In this document: positions 44,874 to 54,224 of the stretch, piece after piece
How positions within the stretch are numbered: the first letter of the stretch is position 1
Layout: the number at the start of each line of letters is the position of its first letter
Assembly: GCA_031367345.1 (NCBI GenBank)
Contig: JANLPR010000118.1
Location: forward strand, 1 to 64,000
Direction of reading: 5' to 3'
From: JADKIH01 sp031367345
GTDB lineage: Bacteria; Bacteroidota; Bacteroidia; AKYH767-A; 2013-40CM-41-45
DNA length: 64,000 nucleotides
Notes under the pieces: generated by a model
The model's database searches: none
What the model was told of the DNA's origin: nothing
What the model saw: only the letters and a program-made list of their open reading frames with translations
Made by a program: the position numbers and the translations under genes

Positions 44874-47800
44874 TTGTCGTTATTAAAACCCAAAATTATC
44901 AAAAAAATTAGACGATTTCTGTATTGGGCACTCGGACTGATTTTTCTTTTTCTGGTGTTTATCCTTTTAGTACTGAGAGCAGATAGAGTTCAAACTTTCT
45001 TTGCTCACCGTGTTGCAGCCTATTTGTCGTCGGAGCTCAATACCGAAGTAAGTATTCAAGGGCTAAGTTTTAGACTAATAAAAAATGTTAGACTGAATGG
45101 AGTACTTATAAAAGATCTTCATAACGATACGTTAGTTTATGCTAAGGAAATAGATGTAAACATATCCGCTTTTTCTACTCAAAAACATTTGTTAAAAATA
45201 AGCAAGCTTACTTTCAATACTGCCGTTTTTAATTTGAATAAATACAAAGGCGAGGAGCACGACAACCTTCATTTTCTTACTGAATATTTTTCTTCCAACG
45301 ATACCACAAGTTCCGCTCCTTGGAAAGTAAGTGTAAAAAATCTTTCACTTATCAATCTACGTTTTAAACGACTTGATGAAAACGATACGACAAAAGTACA
45401 TGGAGTTAACTTTTCAGATTTGGCTTTGACGGGTATCAATGGCTCATTCAACAATTTTCACCAGGAAAATTCGAATTTATTTGTGAACATCGATCAGCTA
45501 AAGTTTAAAGACAAATCGGGATTTCAGCTTGAAGAGTTAAACACTGAAGCAAAAATTTCTTCACAAGAAATCATAGCCAAAAATTTACTTATTCGTTCAG
45601 CGAATAGTTTAATAAAAACCGATATATCATTTTTCTTTTCGAAATTTTCTGCATTCGATGAGTTTACTCATGAAGTACATTGGAAAACTGATTTTACTAA
45701 ATCAGTTCTTTGTTTTAAAGATATAGCATATTTCACCGACGACCTCTGGGGAATGAAAGACTCACTAAAACTAGATGGAAGCTTCAGAGGAACGGTGAAT
45801 CGATTTAAAGGGAAAAATGTTACTATTGAATGGGGAAAGCAATCTTATTTTAAGGGGAATATTGCAATGAATGGCCTCCCTAAAATTGAAGATACCTACA
45901 TTGAATTAACAGCAGAAGCAATCAAAACGAATAAATATGATATTGAGGCAATCTCAGTTCCTCCCTTTACATCTCAAAATCATATTTTAATTCCTGAAAA
46001 TCTTGAGCATCTAGGGTCAGTAACTTTTAAAGGAAAATTCAATGGATTCTATAACGACTTTGTAGCATACGGAACAATTAGTACCGACCTTGGATTGTTG
46101 TCGTCAGATTTAAATTTGAAATACAATCGAGATACAAAACAAACAACTTACAGCGGACATTTATCAGCCTCTCAATTTAATGCTGGAGTGATCGCAAAAA
46201 TACCCGACCTTGGCAAGGTGTCGTTAAGTTTAGACATAAAAGGATCGGGACTAAAAATTGACAATTTGAATGCTTCGGTCAATGGAAACATTACAGCACT
46301 TGATTTTAAAAACTATACTTATAGAAAGATAAATGTAGATGGACAATTTTCCAAAAAATTATTCAATGGCACTTTAGCAGTAAATGAACCCAATGTTCAA
46401 TTTGATTTTCTTGGGTCAATCGATTTTCGATCAAGTCTTCCTGAATTCAATTTTGTAGCCGACATCAAAAGAGCTCAACTTGATTCATTAAATTTATTTA
46501 AATTGAATGGAAGCAACGTACTTGAAACATATATCAGTACACGTTTCATAGGAAACAAACCGGACAATATAGTAGGAGAGATCCTTGTAAAAAACACAAA
46601 CTTCAAATCCGGTAAAAAATTATATCACATCAACAATATTGACATTCATTCATCGCAAGAAAATGGAATTCGAACTGTAGATATTAACTCCGATAATTTA
46701 GATGCACACTGTCTTGGCATTTTCGAATTTGCGACAATAGGTGATGCTTTCAAAGAAATCATTCCACGATATTTACCATCAGTTATTCTTCCAAAAAAAT
46801 CATTCCAAAGCAATCAAAATTTTACCTATGAAATCCGGTTAAAAAACGTAAACGTTATTACAGAAAACTTTTTGCCTTCATGGGATTTTGCTCCGAACAC
46901 ACTCATTTCAGGCCATTTCAACAGTTCTCAGTATGATTTTAATTTGAAACTCAATACGCCTTACGTTCGATTTAAAGGGTTAGTTTTGGATTCATTGTCA
47001 ATTACCTCATCTACCGACCGTGATAAAATGAATCTTATTGCGAAGGCCAATCGAATTTCAGATAAAGAAAACAATTCAATCATTGAATTGCCAGTTGTAA
47101 ATGCACTTACAAAGAATAATCAGATTGGTTTTAAGATTCAACTGGCAGACAAAGACACCTTCATTAACCGAGCACGATTAAACGGAAGTGTTCGTTTTGA
47201 TAATGCTTCTAAGTTTAATTTGAAAATTGACAGCTCATATTTAGTGGTAGAAAATCAAGAGTGGAAACTGGACGAACTAAATTCTATTTTATTTGACTCT
47301 TCATTGATTGATATAAATCATTTATTTTTTATGAAAGGTGCAGAATCAATTTCAGTTAGTGGAAGAATTGGTGAGAATCCGACAGATAAATTAAATGTGT
47401 CACTTTCCAATTTTGGTTTATCACATATAAATACCATTGCAAAAGCTGACAAAGATTTCCTAGGTGGAGTTATGAGTGGACAATTACAATTATCAGATGT
47501 ATACCATAAGTTGCAAATTGAATCCGATTTACAGATTAACACGCTTACAGTTAATAAAGATACAATTGGGAATATGTCTATTAACTCAACTTACGACAAT
47601 GAAAAGGAAATTTTATCATCGTCAATTTCCGCAGTTAAAGGAACAGCCAAAATTATTGATATCATCGGCAATTATTATATGTCGAAAGAGAATGACAATC
47701 TCGATTACAAAATCACATTAAATAATTTATATATCCATCCAATTGAAAAATATATTGCTGACATTTTCACAAATCTATATGGTAAAATAAACGCAGACCT

Positions 47801-49322
47801 ACAATTGACAGGGACTTTCGCAAAACCAATGTTTAATGGAAATGTAGTACTGAACAAAATGAGTTTACTTATCAATTACCTCCAGACTCATTATAGCTTT
47901 TCAACAGAAGTAAAAGTGAGTGAAAATAATTTTCTAATAAATAATTTGAAGCTTAATGATGATAATGGAAACGAAGCTGTGCTCAACGGAAAAGTTACTC
48001 ATCGATTTTTTAGAGATTTTAGATTTGATGTAGAAATGAATGCAGAAAGATTCCAAGTATTGAATACAACGGCATTTGATAATTCACTTTATTATGGAAT
48101 AGCGAACGCTTCCGGTTATGCACATTTTTATGGACCATTGAATAATATGAATATGGATATCTCAATGAGTCCAAGTAAAGGCACCGTTGTGAATATTCCA
48201 TTAAACACTGCTAGTGATTTGAGTAAAAGTGAGTACATAAGTTTTATTGACAAGTCAGTTGATTCAACCTTAAAAGGAAGAAGAGGAAATCGTGTTGATC
48301 TTTCGGGTGTAAAGTTGAATATGAATTTAGATATGAATAGAAATGCATTAATCAATATTATATTTGATGAAAAAATTGGTGACGTAATTTCCGGAAGTGG
48401 AACAGGAAGTTTAAAGCTTGATATTAATACTGCAGGAAATTTTAATATGTATGGAACTTATATTATTGAAAAAGGAGATTATTTATTTACACTGCAAAAT
48501 TTGATCAACAAAAAGTTTACTATTGATCCTGGAAGTAAGATTACTTGGGCTGGAGATCCATACGAAGCCAATGTTGATATAGGCGCTGTATATATTGTAA
48601 ATACATCTTCGCTCTATAATTTGCTTGCAGACAGTAGTTATAAACGAAGGATTCCTGTTGAATGTCGCTTGTTCCTTACCAATAAATTAATGAACCCTAC
48701 TATTGGCTACGAAATTACAGTTAGAGGACTTGATCCAACAGCTGAAGGATTGGTTAAAACAATTCTTAATTCAGAGCAAGAAATCAATAAGCAAATGTTT
48801 GGCTTGTTGGTTCTCAATCAATTTATTCCTCAAACAGGACCTGGACAAGTTGGGCGATTAGATGCTGGAGCAGGGGCAGGAGCCAGTGCCGGTGAATTGC
48901 TGAGCAACCAAGTGAGTAATTGGCTTGGGCAACTAAGTAAGGATGTCAATATCGGATTTAATTACCGAGCCAAAGACACCTATAGCAGCGAAGAATTTCA
49001 AGTAATTCTAAGCAAATCAATTTTAAATGACCGACTTACTTTCGAAGGAAACGTTGGATATTTAAGCAGCACGCAAAGTTATGCTACCAGTTCTGTTGTT
49101 GGTGATTTTAATGCCGAATATAAATTCAGTGAAGATGGCAGATTTAGAATAAAAGGATTTAACAGATCAAATGCCGATAATATTATTAATTATTCCCAGT
49201 CTCCATATACTCAAGGTTTAGGTGTTTTTTATAGGAGAGATTTCAATTCTTTTTCTGAATTGATAAAAAATTGGCGAGCGAAAAACAACGAAGCCGAAAA
49301 TAGTACTACCCTCCCAAAATAA
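44874..49322 (+). CDS. tamB: TamB/YtfN-family translocation and assembly module protein
   Basis: This large 1482-residue AsmA/TamB-like protein bridges the inner and outer membranes and is implicated in lipid transport and outer-membrane protein assembly. A Lys/Arg-rich N-terminus and one helix (about 16-35) anchor it. A long repetitive beta-rich groove follows, and the C-terminal DUF490/TamB domain (about 1140-1450) has INTAGNFNMYGTYIIEKGDYLF, TWAGDPYEANVDIGAVY, IGYEITVRGLDPTAEG and a Gly/Ala-rich AGAGAGASAGELLSNQVSNWLGQL segment. No in-frame ATG exists near the start. TTG 44874 is the best start but coincides with a near-consensus box (AAAGTTTG). Confidence 0.92.
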   Translation: MSLLKPKIIKKIRRFLYWALGLIFLFLVFILLVLRADRVQTFFAHRVAAYLSSELNTEVSIQGLSFRLIKNVRLNGVLIKDLHNDTLVYAKEIDVNISAFSTQKHLLKISKLTFNTAVFNLNKYKGEEHDNLHFLTEYFSSNDTTSSAPWKVSVKNLSLINLRFKRLDENDTTKVHGVNFSDLALTGINGSFNNFHQENSNLFVNIDQLKFKDKSGFQLEELNTEAKISSQEIIAKNLLIRSANSLIKTDISFFFSKFSAFDEFTHEVHWKTDFTKSVLCFKDIAYFTDDLWGMKDSLKLDGSFRGTVNRFKGKNVTIEWGKQSYFKGNIAMNGLPKIEDTYIELTAEAIKTNKYDIEAISVPPFTSQNHILIPENLEHLGSVTFKGKFNGFYNDFVAYGTISTDLGLLSSDLNLKYNRDTKQTTYSGHLSASQFNAGVIAKIPDLGKVSLSLDIKGSGLKIDNLNASVNGNITALDFKNYTYRKINVDGQFSKKLFNGTLAVNEPNVQFDFLGSIDFRSSLPEFNFVADIKRAQLDSLNLFKLNGSNVLETYISTRFIGNKPDNIVGEILVKNTNFKSGKKLYHINNIDIHSSQENGIRTVDINSDNLDAHCLGIFEFATIGDAFKEIIPRYLPSVILPKKSFQSNQNFTYEIRLKNVNVITENFLPSWDFAPNTLISGHFNSSQYDFNLKLNTPYVRFKGLVLDSLSITSSTDRDKMNLIAKANRISDKENNSIIELPVVNALTKNNQIGFKIQLADKDTFINRARLNGSVRFDNASKFNLKIDSSYLVVENQEWKLDELNSILFDSSLIDINHLFFMKGAESISVSGRIGENPTDKLNVSLSNFGLSHINTIAKADKDFLGGVMSGQLQLSDVYHKLQIESDLQINTLTVNKDTIGNMSINSTYDNEKEILSSSISAVKGTAKIIDIIGNYYMSKENDNLDYKITLNNLYIHPIEKYIADIFTNLYGKINADLQLTGTFAKPMFNGNVVLNKMSLLINYLQTHYSFSTEVKVSENNFLINNLKLNDDNGNEAVLNGKVTHRFFRDFRFDVEMNAERFQVLNTTAFDNSLYYGIANASGYAHFYGPLNNMNMDISMSPSKGTVVNIPLNTASDLSKSEYISFIDKSVDSTLKGRRGNRVDLSGVKLNMNLDMNRNALINIIFDEKIGDVISGSGTGSLKLDINTAGNFNMYGTYIIEKGDYLFTLQNLINKKFTIDPGSKITWAGDPYEANVDIGAVYIVNTSSLYNLLADSSYKRRIPVECRLFLTNKLMNPTIGYEITVRGLDPTAEGLVKTILNSEQEINKQMFGLLVLNQFIPQTGPGQVGRLDAGAGAGASAGELLSNQVSNWLGQLSKDVNIGFNYRAKDTYSSEEFQVILSKSILNDRLTFEGNVGYLSSTQSYATSSVVGDFNAEYKFSEDGRFRIKGFNRSNADNIINYSQSPYTQGLGVFYRRDFNSFSELIKNWRAKNNEAENSTTLPK

Positions 49323-49379
49323 CAAAAGATGGAAGTCTTACGGGACTTGCCATCTTTTGAAGTCAACCTTACGGGGTTG
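49323..49379 (+). terminator. Two tandem hairpins after tamB with TTACGG loops
   Basis: Hairpin 1 (49323-49359) has CAAAAGATGGAAGTC pairing with GACTT-G-CCATCTTTTG, with one bulge. Hairpin 2 (49364-49379) has CAACC pairing with GGTTG. Both present T-TACG-G at the tip, like UNCG tetraloops. No T run follows, so it may act as an mRNA 3' stabiliser or be an intergenic repeat rather than a classical terminator. Confidence 0.6.
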
Positions 49380-49649
49380 CAGTTAAACCATTTAATGTTT
49401 AAGTTATGAATACAATATTAAAGCTTCAAGGAAGAAGTACTCGCTCTTTTTTCTTTCAACCTTACATATGTAACTTAAAAAAGAAATAGAATCTTTTAAT
49501 TTTACTTTTCTTTGAAATTTCAACTTTTACCAAATTTTTACCTATAAAACAATGTAAGGAGTGAAGTGTTATTCTGCTATAAATGGATTTATAATAAAAA
49601 TTTATCTACCAACTAAGTTTCTTAACTTTGTGGCCTATAATTAATCGCT
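49380..49649. other. Gene-free leader before ribBA
   Basis: AT-rich sequence without a coding frame. I searched by eye for the conserved FMN riboswitch core (AGGGGCGGGG, CACCGGCGGT) and saw none. The only signal is a -7 box near the start codon. Confidence 0.5.
49623..49630 (+). promoter_or_regulatory. -7 promoter box of ribBA
   Basis: TAACTTTG is an exact match 19 nt before the ATG at 49650. Confidence 0.65.
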
Positions 49650-50861
49650 ATGTTTAAGTTTAATACAATTGACCAAGCCATTACTGATTTGAAAAATGGT
49701 AAGGTCATTATCGTGGTGGATGATGCAAATCGTGAAAATGAAGGCGACTTTATAACCACAGCAGAAAATTCTACTCCTGAAATAGTAAATTTCATGGCAA
49801 CCCATGGAAGAGGATTGATTTGTGTAGCCTTAACAGAAGAAAGATGTGCAGAATTGAATCTGCCTCTAATGGTGAGTCAGAATACATCATCGCACGAAAC
49901 ACAATTCACAGTATCGGTTGATCTTAGAGGATATGGAACAACAACCGGAATCTCAGCATCCGATAGATCAAAGACAATTAAAGCACTTATTAATCCGAAT
50001 ACAAAACAAGAAGAACTCGGAAGGCCGGGACATATTTTTCCGTTGCGAGCAAAAAAGGGAGGCGTTTTAAGAAGAGCCGGACATACCGAAGCAACAATTG
50101 ATTTAGCGAGACTATCAGGCTCAGCACCTGCAGGTACACTCGTTGAAATAATGAATGAGGATGGAACAATGGCTCGATTGCCTGACCTTATTCAAATTGC
50201 AGAAAAATTTAATTTATCAATTATCTCTATAGAAGATCTCATTTCATATCGATTGCAAAAAGAGAGTTTGATTGAAAGAGAAGTATCAGTAAAACTTCCA
50301 ACAATCTTTGGTGACTTTGAACTAATCGCTTACAAACAAATTACAACCGGACAAGAACATCTTGCATTGGTCAAAGGAACTTGGGCACAAGATGAACCCG
50401 TTTTAGTTCGTGTCCACTCATCATGTATTACAGGCGATATTTTCGGATCATGTAGATGCGATTGCGGACCACAACTTCATAGTGCTATGGAAATGATAGA
50501 AAAAGAAGGGAAGGGCGTTGTAGTTTATATGAATCAAGAAGGAAGAGGAATCGGATTATTAAATAAACTGAAAGCTTACAAATTACAAGAACAAGGTCTC
50601 GATACAGTAGAAGCGAATATCAAACTTGGATTTGAAAGCGATGAAAGAGATTATGGCGTTGGTGCCCAAATTATTCGTGATCTGGGAATTACTAAAATGA
50701 AATTGATGACAAACAATCCGAAGAAAAGAGCGGGGTTAATAGGTTACGGACTAGAAATTTCTCAAGTGATTCCAATCGAAATACAAAGCAACAGTCACAA
50801 CGAAAATTATTTAATTACCAAGCGCGATAAGTTAGGACACACTATCAAAATGAAAAGTTAA
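49650..50861 (+). CDS. ribBA: Bifunctional 3,4-dihydroxy-2-butanone-4-phosphate synthase / GTP cyclohydrolase II
   Basis: RibBA makes both early precursors of riboflavin: the four-carbon unit from ribulose-5-phosphate and the pyrimidine from GTP. The 403-residue fusion has RibB motifs VDDANRENEGDF (about 23-34) and AGHTEATIDLARL (about 146-158). The RibA half (about 205-403) has the zinc cysteines in HSSCITGDIFGSCRCDCGPQL and MNQEGRGIGL. Length and order are typical. It is convergent with the LolA-like gene, with 12 nt between. Confidence 0.96.
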   Translation: MFKFNTIDQAITDLKNGKVIIVVDDANRENEGDFITTAENSTPEIVNFMATHGRGLICVALTEERCAELNLPLMVSQNTSSHETQFTVSVDLRGYGTTTGISASDRSKTIKALINPNTKQEELGRPGHIFPLRAKKGGVLRRAGHTEATIDLARLSGSAPAGTLVEIMNEDGTMARLPDLIQIAEKFNLSIISIEDLISYRLQKESLIEREVSVKLPTIFGDFELIAYKQITTGQEHLALVKGTWAQDEPVLVRVHSSCITGDIFGSCRCDCGPQLHSAMEMIEKEGKGVVVYMNQEGRGIGLLNKLKAYKLQEQGLDTVEANIKLGFESDERDYGVGAQIIRDLGITKMKLMTNNPKKRAGLIGYGLEISQVIPIEIQSNSHNENYLITKRDKLGHTIKMKS

Positions 50862-50873
50862 TCGGAATTAGTA

Positions 50874-51569
50874 TTATTCTTTCTTTTTATCAAAAACGCT
50901 ATCAGAAATACCTTTGTTGACCAAGTAATTGTTGAGTGAAATAAAAATTTTACCTTTCTTATCTTTTACTTCTTTAGTAGGTTTTGAATTATTTATGTCG
51001 ATCGTTACACTTTTAGGAATTTTAAATTTTTTGATGTCTACTGTAAAAATCATTTTATCAGGTAGTCCAAATTCCGATTGACTTCCATAAAAATATTCGG
51101 TGAGAATTGTTCCGTTACTCTTGGTTGTGAGTTGCGACTTAAAGACTAACATGCTTATTGGATCTATCCAAAGTCGACCAAGAATAAGATCGGTTGTGTC
51201 TGAAAAAGGGATAATGCTCACAACTTTAGTTTCAACTTTTCCTATCGTATCTGAATTTTGGAACATAGCTGAAAATGAAGTTGGATCTTGAAGTAAAGTT
51301 GTAAGCTGATCAAAACTTTGTCGAGGTAGAATAGAAATAGATTTAGAAACTATTTTGAACTTATCTTTTTGTTTGAAATAAATCTTGGCATTAATAGGAA
51401 GCATCTTTAAAAAAGGAAGATCAACTTTGATAGCTGCATCAACAGAATAATCTTTAGCTTTTATGGATTTTTTATTGATAAGTTCCAACAAAGAACTTGC
51501 AGTTATGCTTTGACAATAAGCATCATTTAAAGAAACTAAAATAGTAATTACAAAAATAAATTTCTTCAC
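50874..51569 (-). CDS. LolA-like outer-membrane lipoprotein-sorting-fold protein
   Basis: This is a 231-residue exported protein with a signal peptide (MKKFIFVITILVSLNDAYC). It has the mostly beta LolA/LolB-like fold pattern: a helix SLLELINKKSIKAKDY, then strands with FLKMLPINAKIYFKQKDKFKIVSK, a central LGRLWIDPISMLVFKSQL and IFTVDIKKFKIPKSVTIDI. LolA carries lipoproteins across the periplasm. This is a diverged member whose cargo is unknown. Its start overlaps the ABC permease end by 4 nt, which ties it to that exporter. Confidence 0.7.
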   Translation of the reverse strand: MKKFIFVITILVSLNDAYCQSITASSLLELINKKSIKAKDYSVDAAIKVDLPFLKMLPINAKIYFKQKDKFKIVSKSISILPRQSFDQLTTLLQDPTSFSAMFQNSDTIGKVETKVVSIIPFSDTTDLILGRLWIDPISMLVFKSQLTTKSNGTILTEYFYGSQSEFGLPDKMIFTVDIKKFKIPKSVTIDINNSKPTKEVKDKKGKIFISLNNYLVNKGISDSVFDKKKE

Positions 51570-52408
51570 GATAAAATATCTTTTTTATTGAATTTAACCA
51601 ATGCGATTGAAAGTAATACGATAATATGTCCGATCAATACCGTTATTGAAGTTTTGATTTGATCATAAGGAATTGGATCTTCAAAAAAACTTCTCCATGC
51701 AGCCATATGAGTAGTGAATAAGAAGGGCTGTAGTCGCGTAAAAACAGGTACATCGAGTGTACTGATGATAGTGAGTAAGATGATCAAGCCCATAGTAGAT
51801 ACAATTGGCCCAATCGAATTGTCAGAGAAGCACGAAAGAGTAAGCGATAAAGTAGCAATCATAACCAAGGCTAAATAAGCAACGGCGAAACCATAAAAAA
51901 AACGGAAGCCCACTTCTTGCGCTTGAATAATTGTTAGTCCATCGCTCTTAAGCACCATCAAATCACCACTTCCAAACATTACTTTGCTTACAAATATTGC
52001 CATCACTGCCATCCATAACAATACAACTAATGTATAGATGCAACCGGCGACATATTTACTGAGCAATATTCCTGAACGTGAAATTGGTTTTGTTAGGAGT
52101 AACCGAATTGTTCCCATGTCACCCTCACCGGAAATTAAATCGCCGGTTACAAACGCTATTAATAAGGGTATATGAATAATCAGCATTTGAAGAATAATAA
52201 ACGCCATTAAATTACCATTGAGTATATCGCCTCCGAAACTGAGCGATTGTTCGAAAGGAGCTGTGATGAAAGATATATACGTCATACCATCTACTCTCAT
52301 TGCAAAGAGAATAACACTAATGATTAGCGTAATTGCTCCTAAACCAATATAGCTTCTAGGTTTAGATGCAATTTTTAAACATTCATTATAAACACTTTTT
52401 AAAAACAT
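51566..52408 (-). CDS. ABC-2 type permease subunit
   Basis: This is a 280-residue polytopic inner-membrane subunit with about six helices, including the segment GDLISGEGDMGTIRLLLTKPISRSGILLSKYVAG (about 88-122) typical of NatB/CcmB-like ABC-2 permeases. It forms an exporter with the ATPase encoded immediately upstream (TGATG overlap) and the LolA-like protein downstream. The transported substrate is unknown; candidates are lipids, ions or peptides. Confidence 0.85.
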   Translation of the reverse strand: MFLKSVYNECLKIASKPRSYIGLGAITLIISVILFAMRVDGMTYISFITAPFEQSLSFGGDILNGNLMAFIILQMLIIHIPLLIAFVTGDLISGEGDMGTIRLLLTKPISRSGILLSKYVAGCIYTLVVLLWMAVMAIFVSKVMFGSGDLMVLKSDGLTIIQAQEVGFRFFYGFAVAYLALVMIATLSLTLSCFSDNSIGPIVSTMGLIILLTIISTLDVPVFTRLQPFLFTTHMAAWRSFFEDPIPYDQIKTSITVLIGHIIVLLSIALVKFNKKDILS

Positions 52409-53322
52409 CAGTTGTTGATTAGCTTTAGAAAATAATCTTCTAATTTCCTCTTCGATTCAATCCCATTTACTTGAATATTATTTTCACAAAACATTTTGTT
52501 TATTTGCGAGATCATTTCTTTCGATACAGATAAATAAAGTTGGTCTAATTCCGAATGATCGAGAGTAGAAGGGAAGTGCTGATTTAATAATTGAATGGCC
52601 TCAGCACTGCGGTTAACAGAAAAAGTGACTATGAGTTTACTTTCGTCCAGTAATTCTTTTACTTCTCCTTGAACAATCACTTTTCCTTTATTAATAATAA
52701 CCATTCTGTTTGCTATCAATTCTATTTCAGAGAGAATATGCGAACTCAAAACAATTGTTTTATTACGTTCGTTTTTTAATTGCAGAATAAGATTTCGAAT
52801 ATCAATGATACCTTGTGGATCCAGACCGGTTGTTGGTTCATCCAAAATAATTAGTTGCGGATCATGAATCAAAGTTTGGGCTATTCCTAGACGCTGTCGC
52901 ATTCCATGTGAATAGCTGAGCACTTTATCTTTTTCTCGACCTTTCAATCCAACAAATTCAATTATTTCTTCAATCTTAGATCGACTTACTTTTTTTCCTG
53001 ATACACGTGCTAAGATTTCCAGATTTTTTTGTGCTGAGAGATATTTATAAAAATCAGGTTTCTCTACGATACAACCAATTTCCGATAAAATAGCATTTCG
53101 ATTTGCCCGAAGTTCTTTGTTGAAAATTTTTATTTCACCCGAAGTTGATGAGATCAATGAGAGCATGGCGCGAATCGTTGTACTTTTTCCGGCACCATTT
53201 GGACCTAAAAATCCAAAAACATCGCCTTGAAATACATCAAAGGAAATAGAAGAGAGTGCGCAAATTTTTCCATAGTATTTTACAAGATTCTTTATTTCAA
53301 TAATTTTTTCCCCTGCTTGCAT
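52408..53322 (-). CDS. ABC transporter ATP-binding protein
   Basis: This 304-residue ATPase has Walker A GPNGAGKST (about 40-48), a Q-loop, the ABC signature as a variant LSYSHGMRQRLGIAQ (about 134-148), Walker B LIILDEPTTGLDPQG (about 157-171) and the switch HILSE. It has an extra C-terminal region of about 80 residues typical of ABC-2 partners such as BcrA and NatA. It heads the three-gene exporter operon. A near-consensus minus-strand -7 box (CATCTTTG) lies at 53354-53361. The role is drive for export through the permease. Confidence 0.92.
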   Translation of the reverse strand: MQAGEKIIEIKNLVKYYGKICALSSISFDVFQGDVFGFLGPNGAGKSTTIRAMLSLISSTSGEIKIFNKELRANRNAILSEIGCIVEKPDFYKYLSAQKNLEILARVSGKKVSRSKIEEIIEFVGLKGREKDKVLSYSHGMRQRLGIAQTLIHDPQLIILDEPTTGLDPQGIIDIRNLILQLKNERNKTIVLSSHILSEIELIANRMVIINKGKVIVQGEVKELLDESKLIVTFSVNRSAEAIQLLNQHFPSTLDHSELDQLYLSVSKEMISQINKMFCENNIQVNGIESKRKLEDYFLKLINN

Positions 53323-53643
53323 ACGAATGAAACATCAATAATTGTTAATTGTTCAAAGATGATTGGGAACAATATTTTGCACTAAGTTAGTTTTTCGATG
53401 GTTCAATTCTTAATGTAATTGCTTGCAATAGATGAGAATGCTAAAAAAGAATGAAATAAAAACGAAAAAAAAACGTACTTTCGCGGCAGTCAAACCTTTG
53501 CATATCCCTGACAATTGGGAAAGTGACGATTTTGAGCAGAAAAATCAATTTTAATTACGTTGGAATGCAAATAAGTGGCTTGAAAGAAATAGAATTAGTA
53601 GCATAAAAAATAAAAATTCAGTTAGTCTGACTAAGAAAATCTA
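53323..53643. other. Divergent gene-free region, ABC operon / J-domain gene
   Basis: This region contains the minus-strand CATCTTTG box at 53354-53361 and the plus-strand TACTTTCG box at 53476-53483, then a 160-nt leader before the J-domain gene. I see no structured RNA or coding frame. Confidence 0.5.
53476..53483 (+). promoter_or_regulatory. -7-like box of the J-domain/KTSC gene (TTCG variant)
   Basis: TACTTTCG followed by GCGGC is one mismatch from TAnnTTTG. It implies a leader of about 150 nt before the ATG at 53644. Confidence 0.4.
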
Positions 53644-54096
53644 ATGAAACGAATACTCGATAGTAGAAAATTATTTAACATTGATCAGAAGGCTGATCTT
53701 AGTACGCTAAAGGTTACTTACCGTAATTTGATGAAAGAATGGCATCCTGATAAATTTCAAGAGAACGATGAGCAGGCTGAAATGGCGGCTGAGAAGAGCA
53801 AACATATCATTGAAGCTTATCATTTTTTAGTGAGTATTTCTCCTGAAACACATGCTCAAAATACAGAAAGCTATACACAAACTACAAGTACTTCGGGTAT
53901 TGATGACTTTTCTTATAAAGGTCAAACATTGAAAGTAACTTTTCAAGATGGTAGTGTATACGAATACTTTGGAGTTCCAAAGAAAATATATGGCAATCTT
54001 ATAAGCACTCCCATTCCAGCTCGATTTGCTCGTCGTCACATTTTCCATTCATATCTACATAGAAATATTAAAAAGAGTGAATTGGTAGAAGCATAG
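53644..54096 (+). CDS. J-domain protein fused to a KTSC domain
   Basis: This 150-residue protein has two domains. Residues 10-75 form a J domain with the signature EWHPDKF (HPD about 36-38), which stimulates DnaK-type Hsp70 ATPase. Residues 85-145 match KTSC, with LKVTFQDGSVYEYFGVPKKIYGNLI and ARRHIFHSYLH. KTSC domains occur alone or at the end of some lysyl-tRNA synthetases and are linked to RNA or ribosome contacts. The fusion suggests Hsp70 recruitment to an RNA-related client. No dnaK lies nearby. The next genes are RNA helicases. Confidence 0.82.
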   Translation: MKRILDSRKLFNIDQKADLSTLKVTYRNLMKEWHPDKFQENDEQAEMAAEKSKHIIEAYHFLVSISPETHAQNTESYTQTTSTSGIDDFSYKGQTLKVTFQDGSVYEYFGVPKKIYGNLISTPIPARFARRHIFHSYLHRNIKKSELVEA

Positions 54097-54224
54097 ATTT
54101 TTTCCGGCAACTTACATTTTTCATTCATTCATTTTTTAAATTGAACAATAGAATTATTTTATTGAGAACTTAATTACATTCTATTTCGGAATTTAGATTT
54201 AAACTAATACTTAAGAAACCTTCA

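Noticed and set aside
49380..49649. Possible FMN riboswitch before ribBA.
   Set aside because: The conserved RFN core sequences are absent and the region is AT-rich; the -7 box is close to the ATG, leaving almost no leader.
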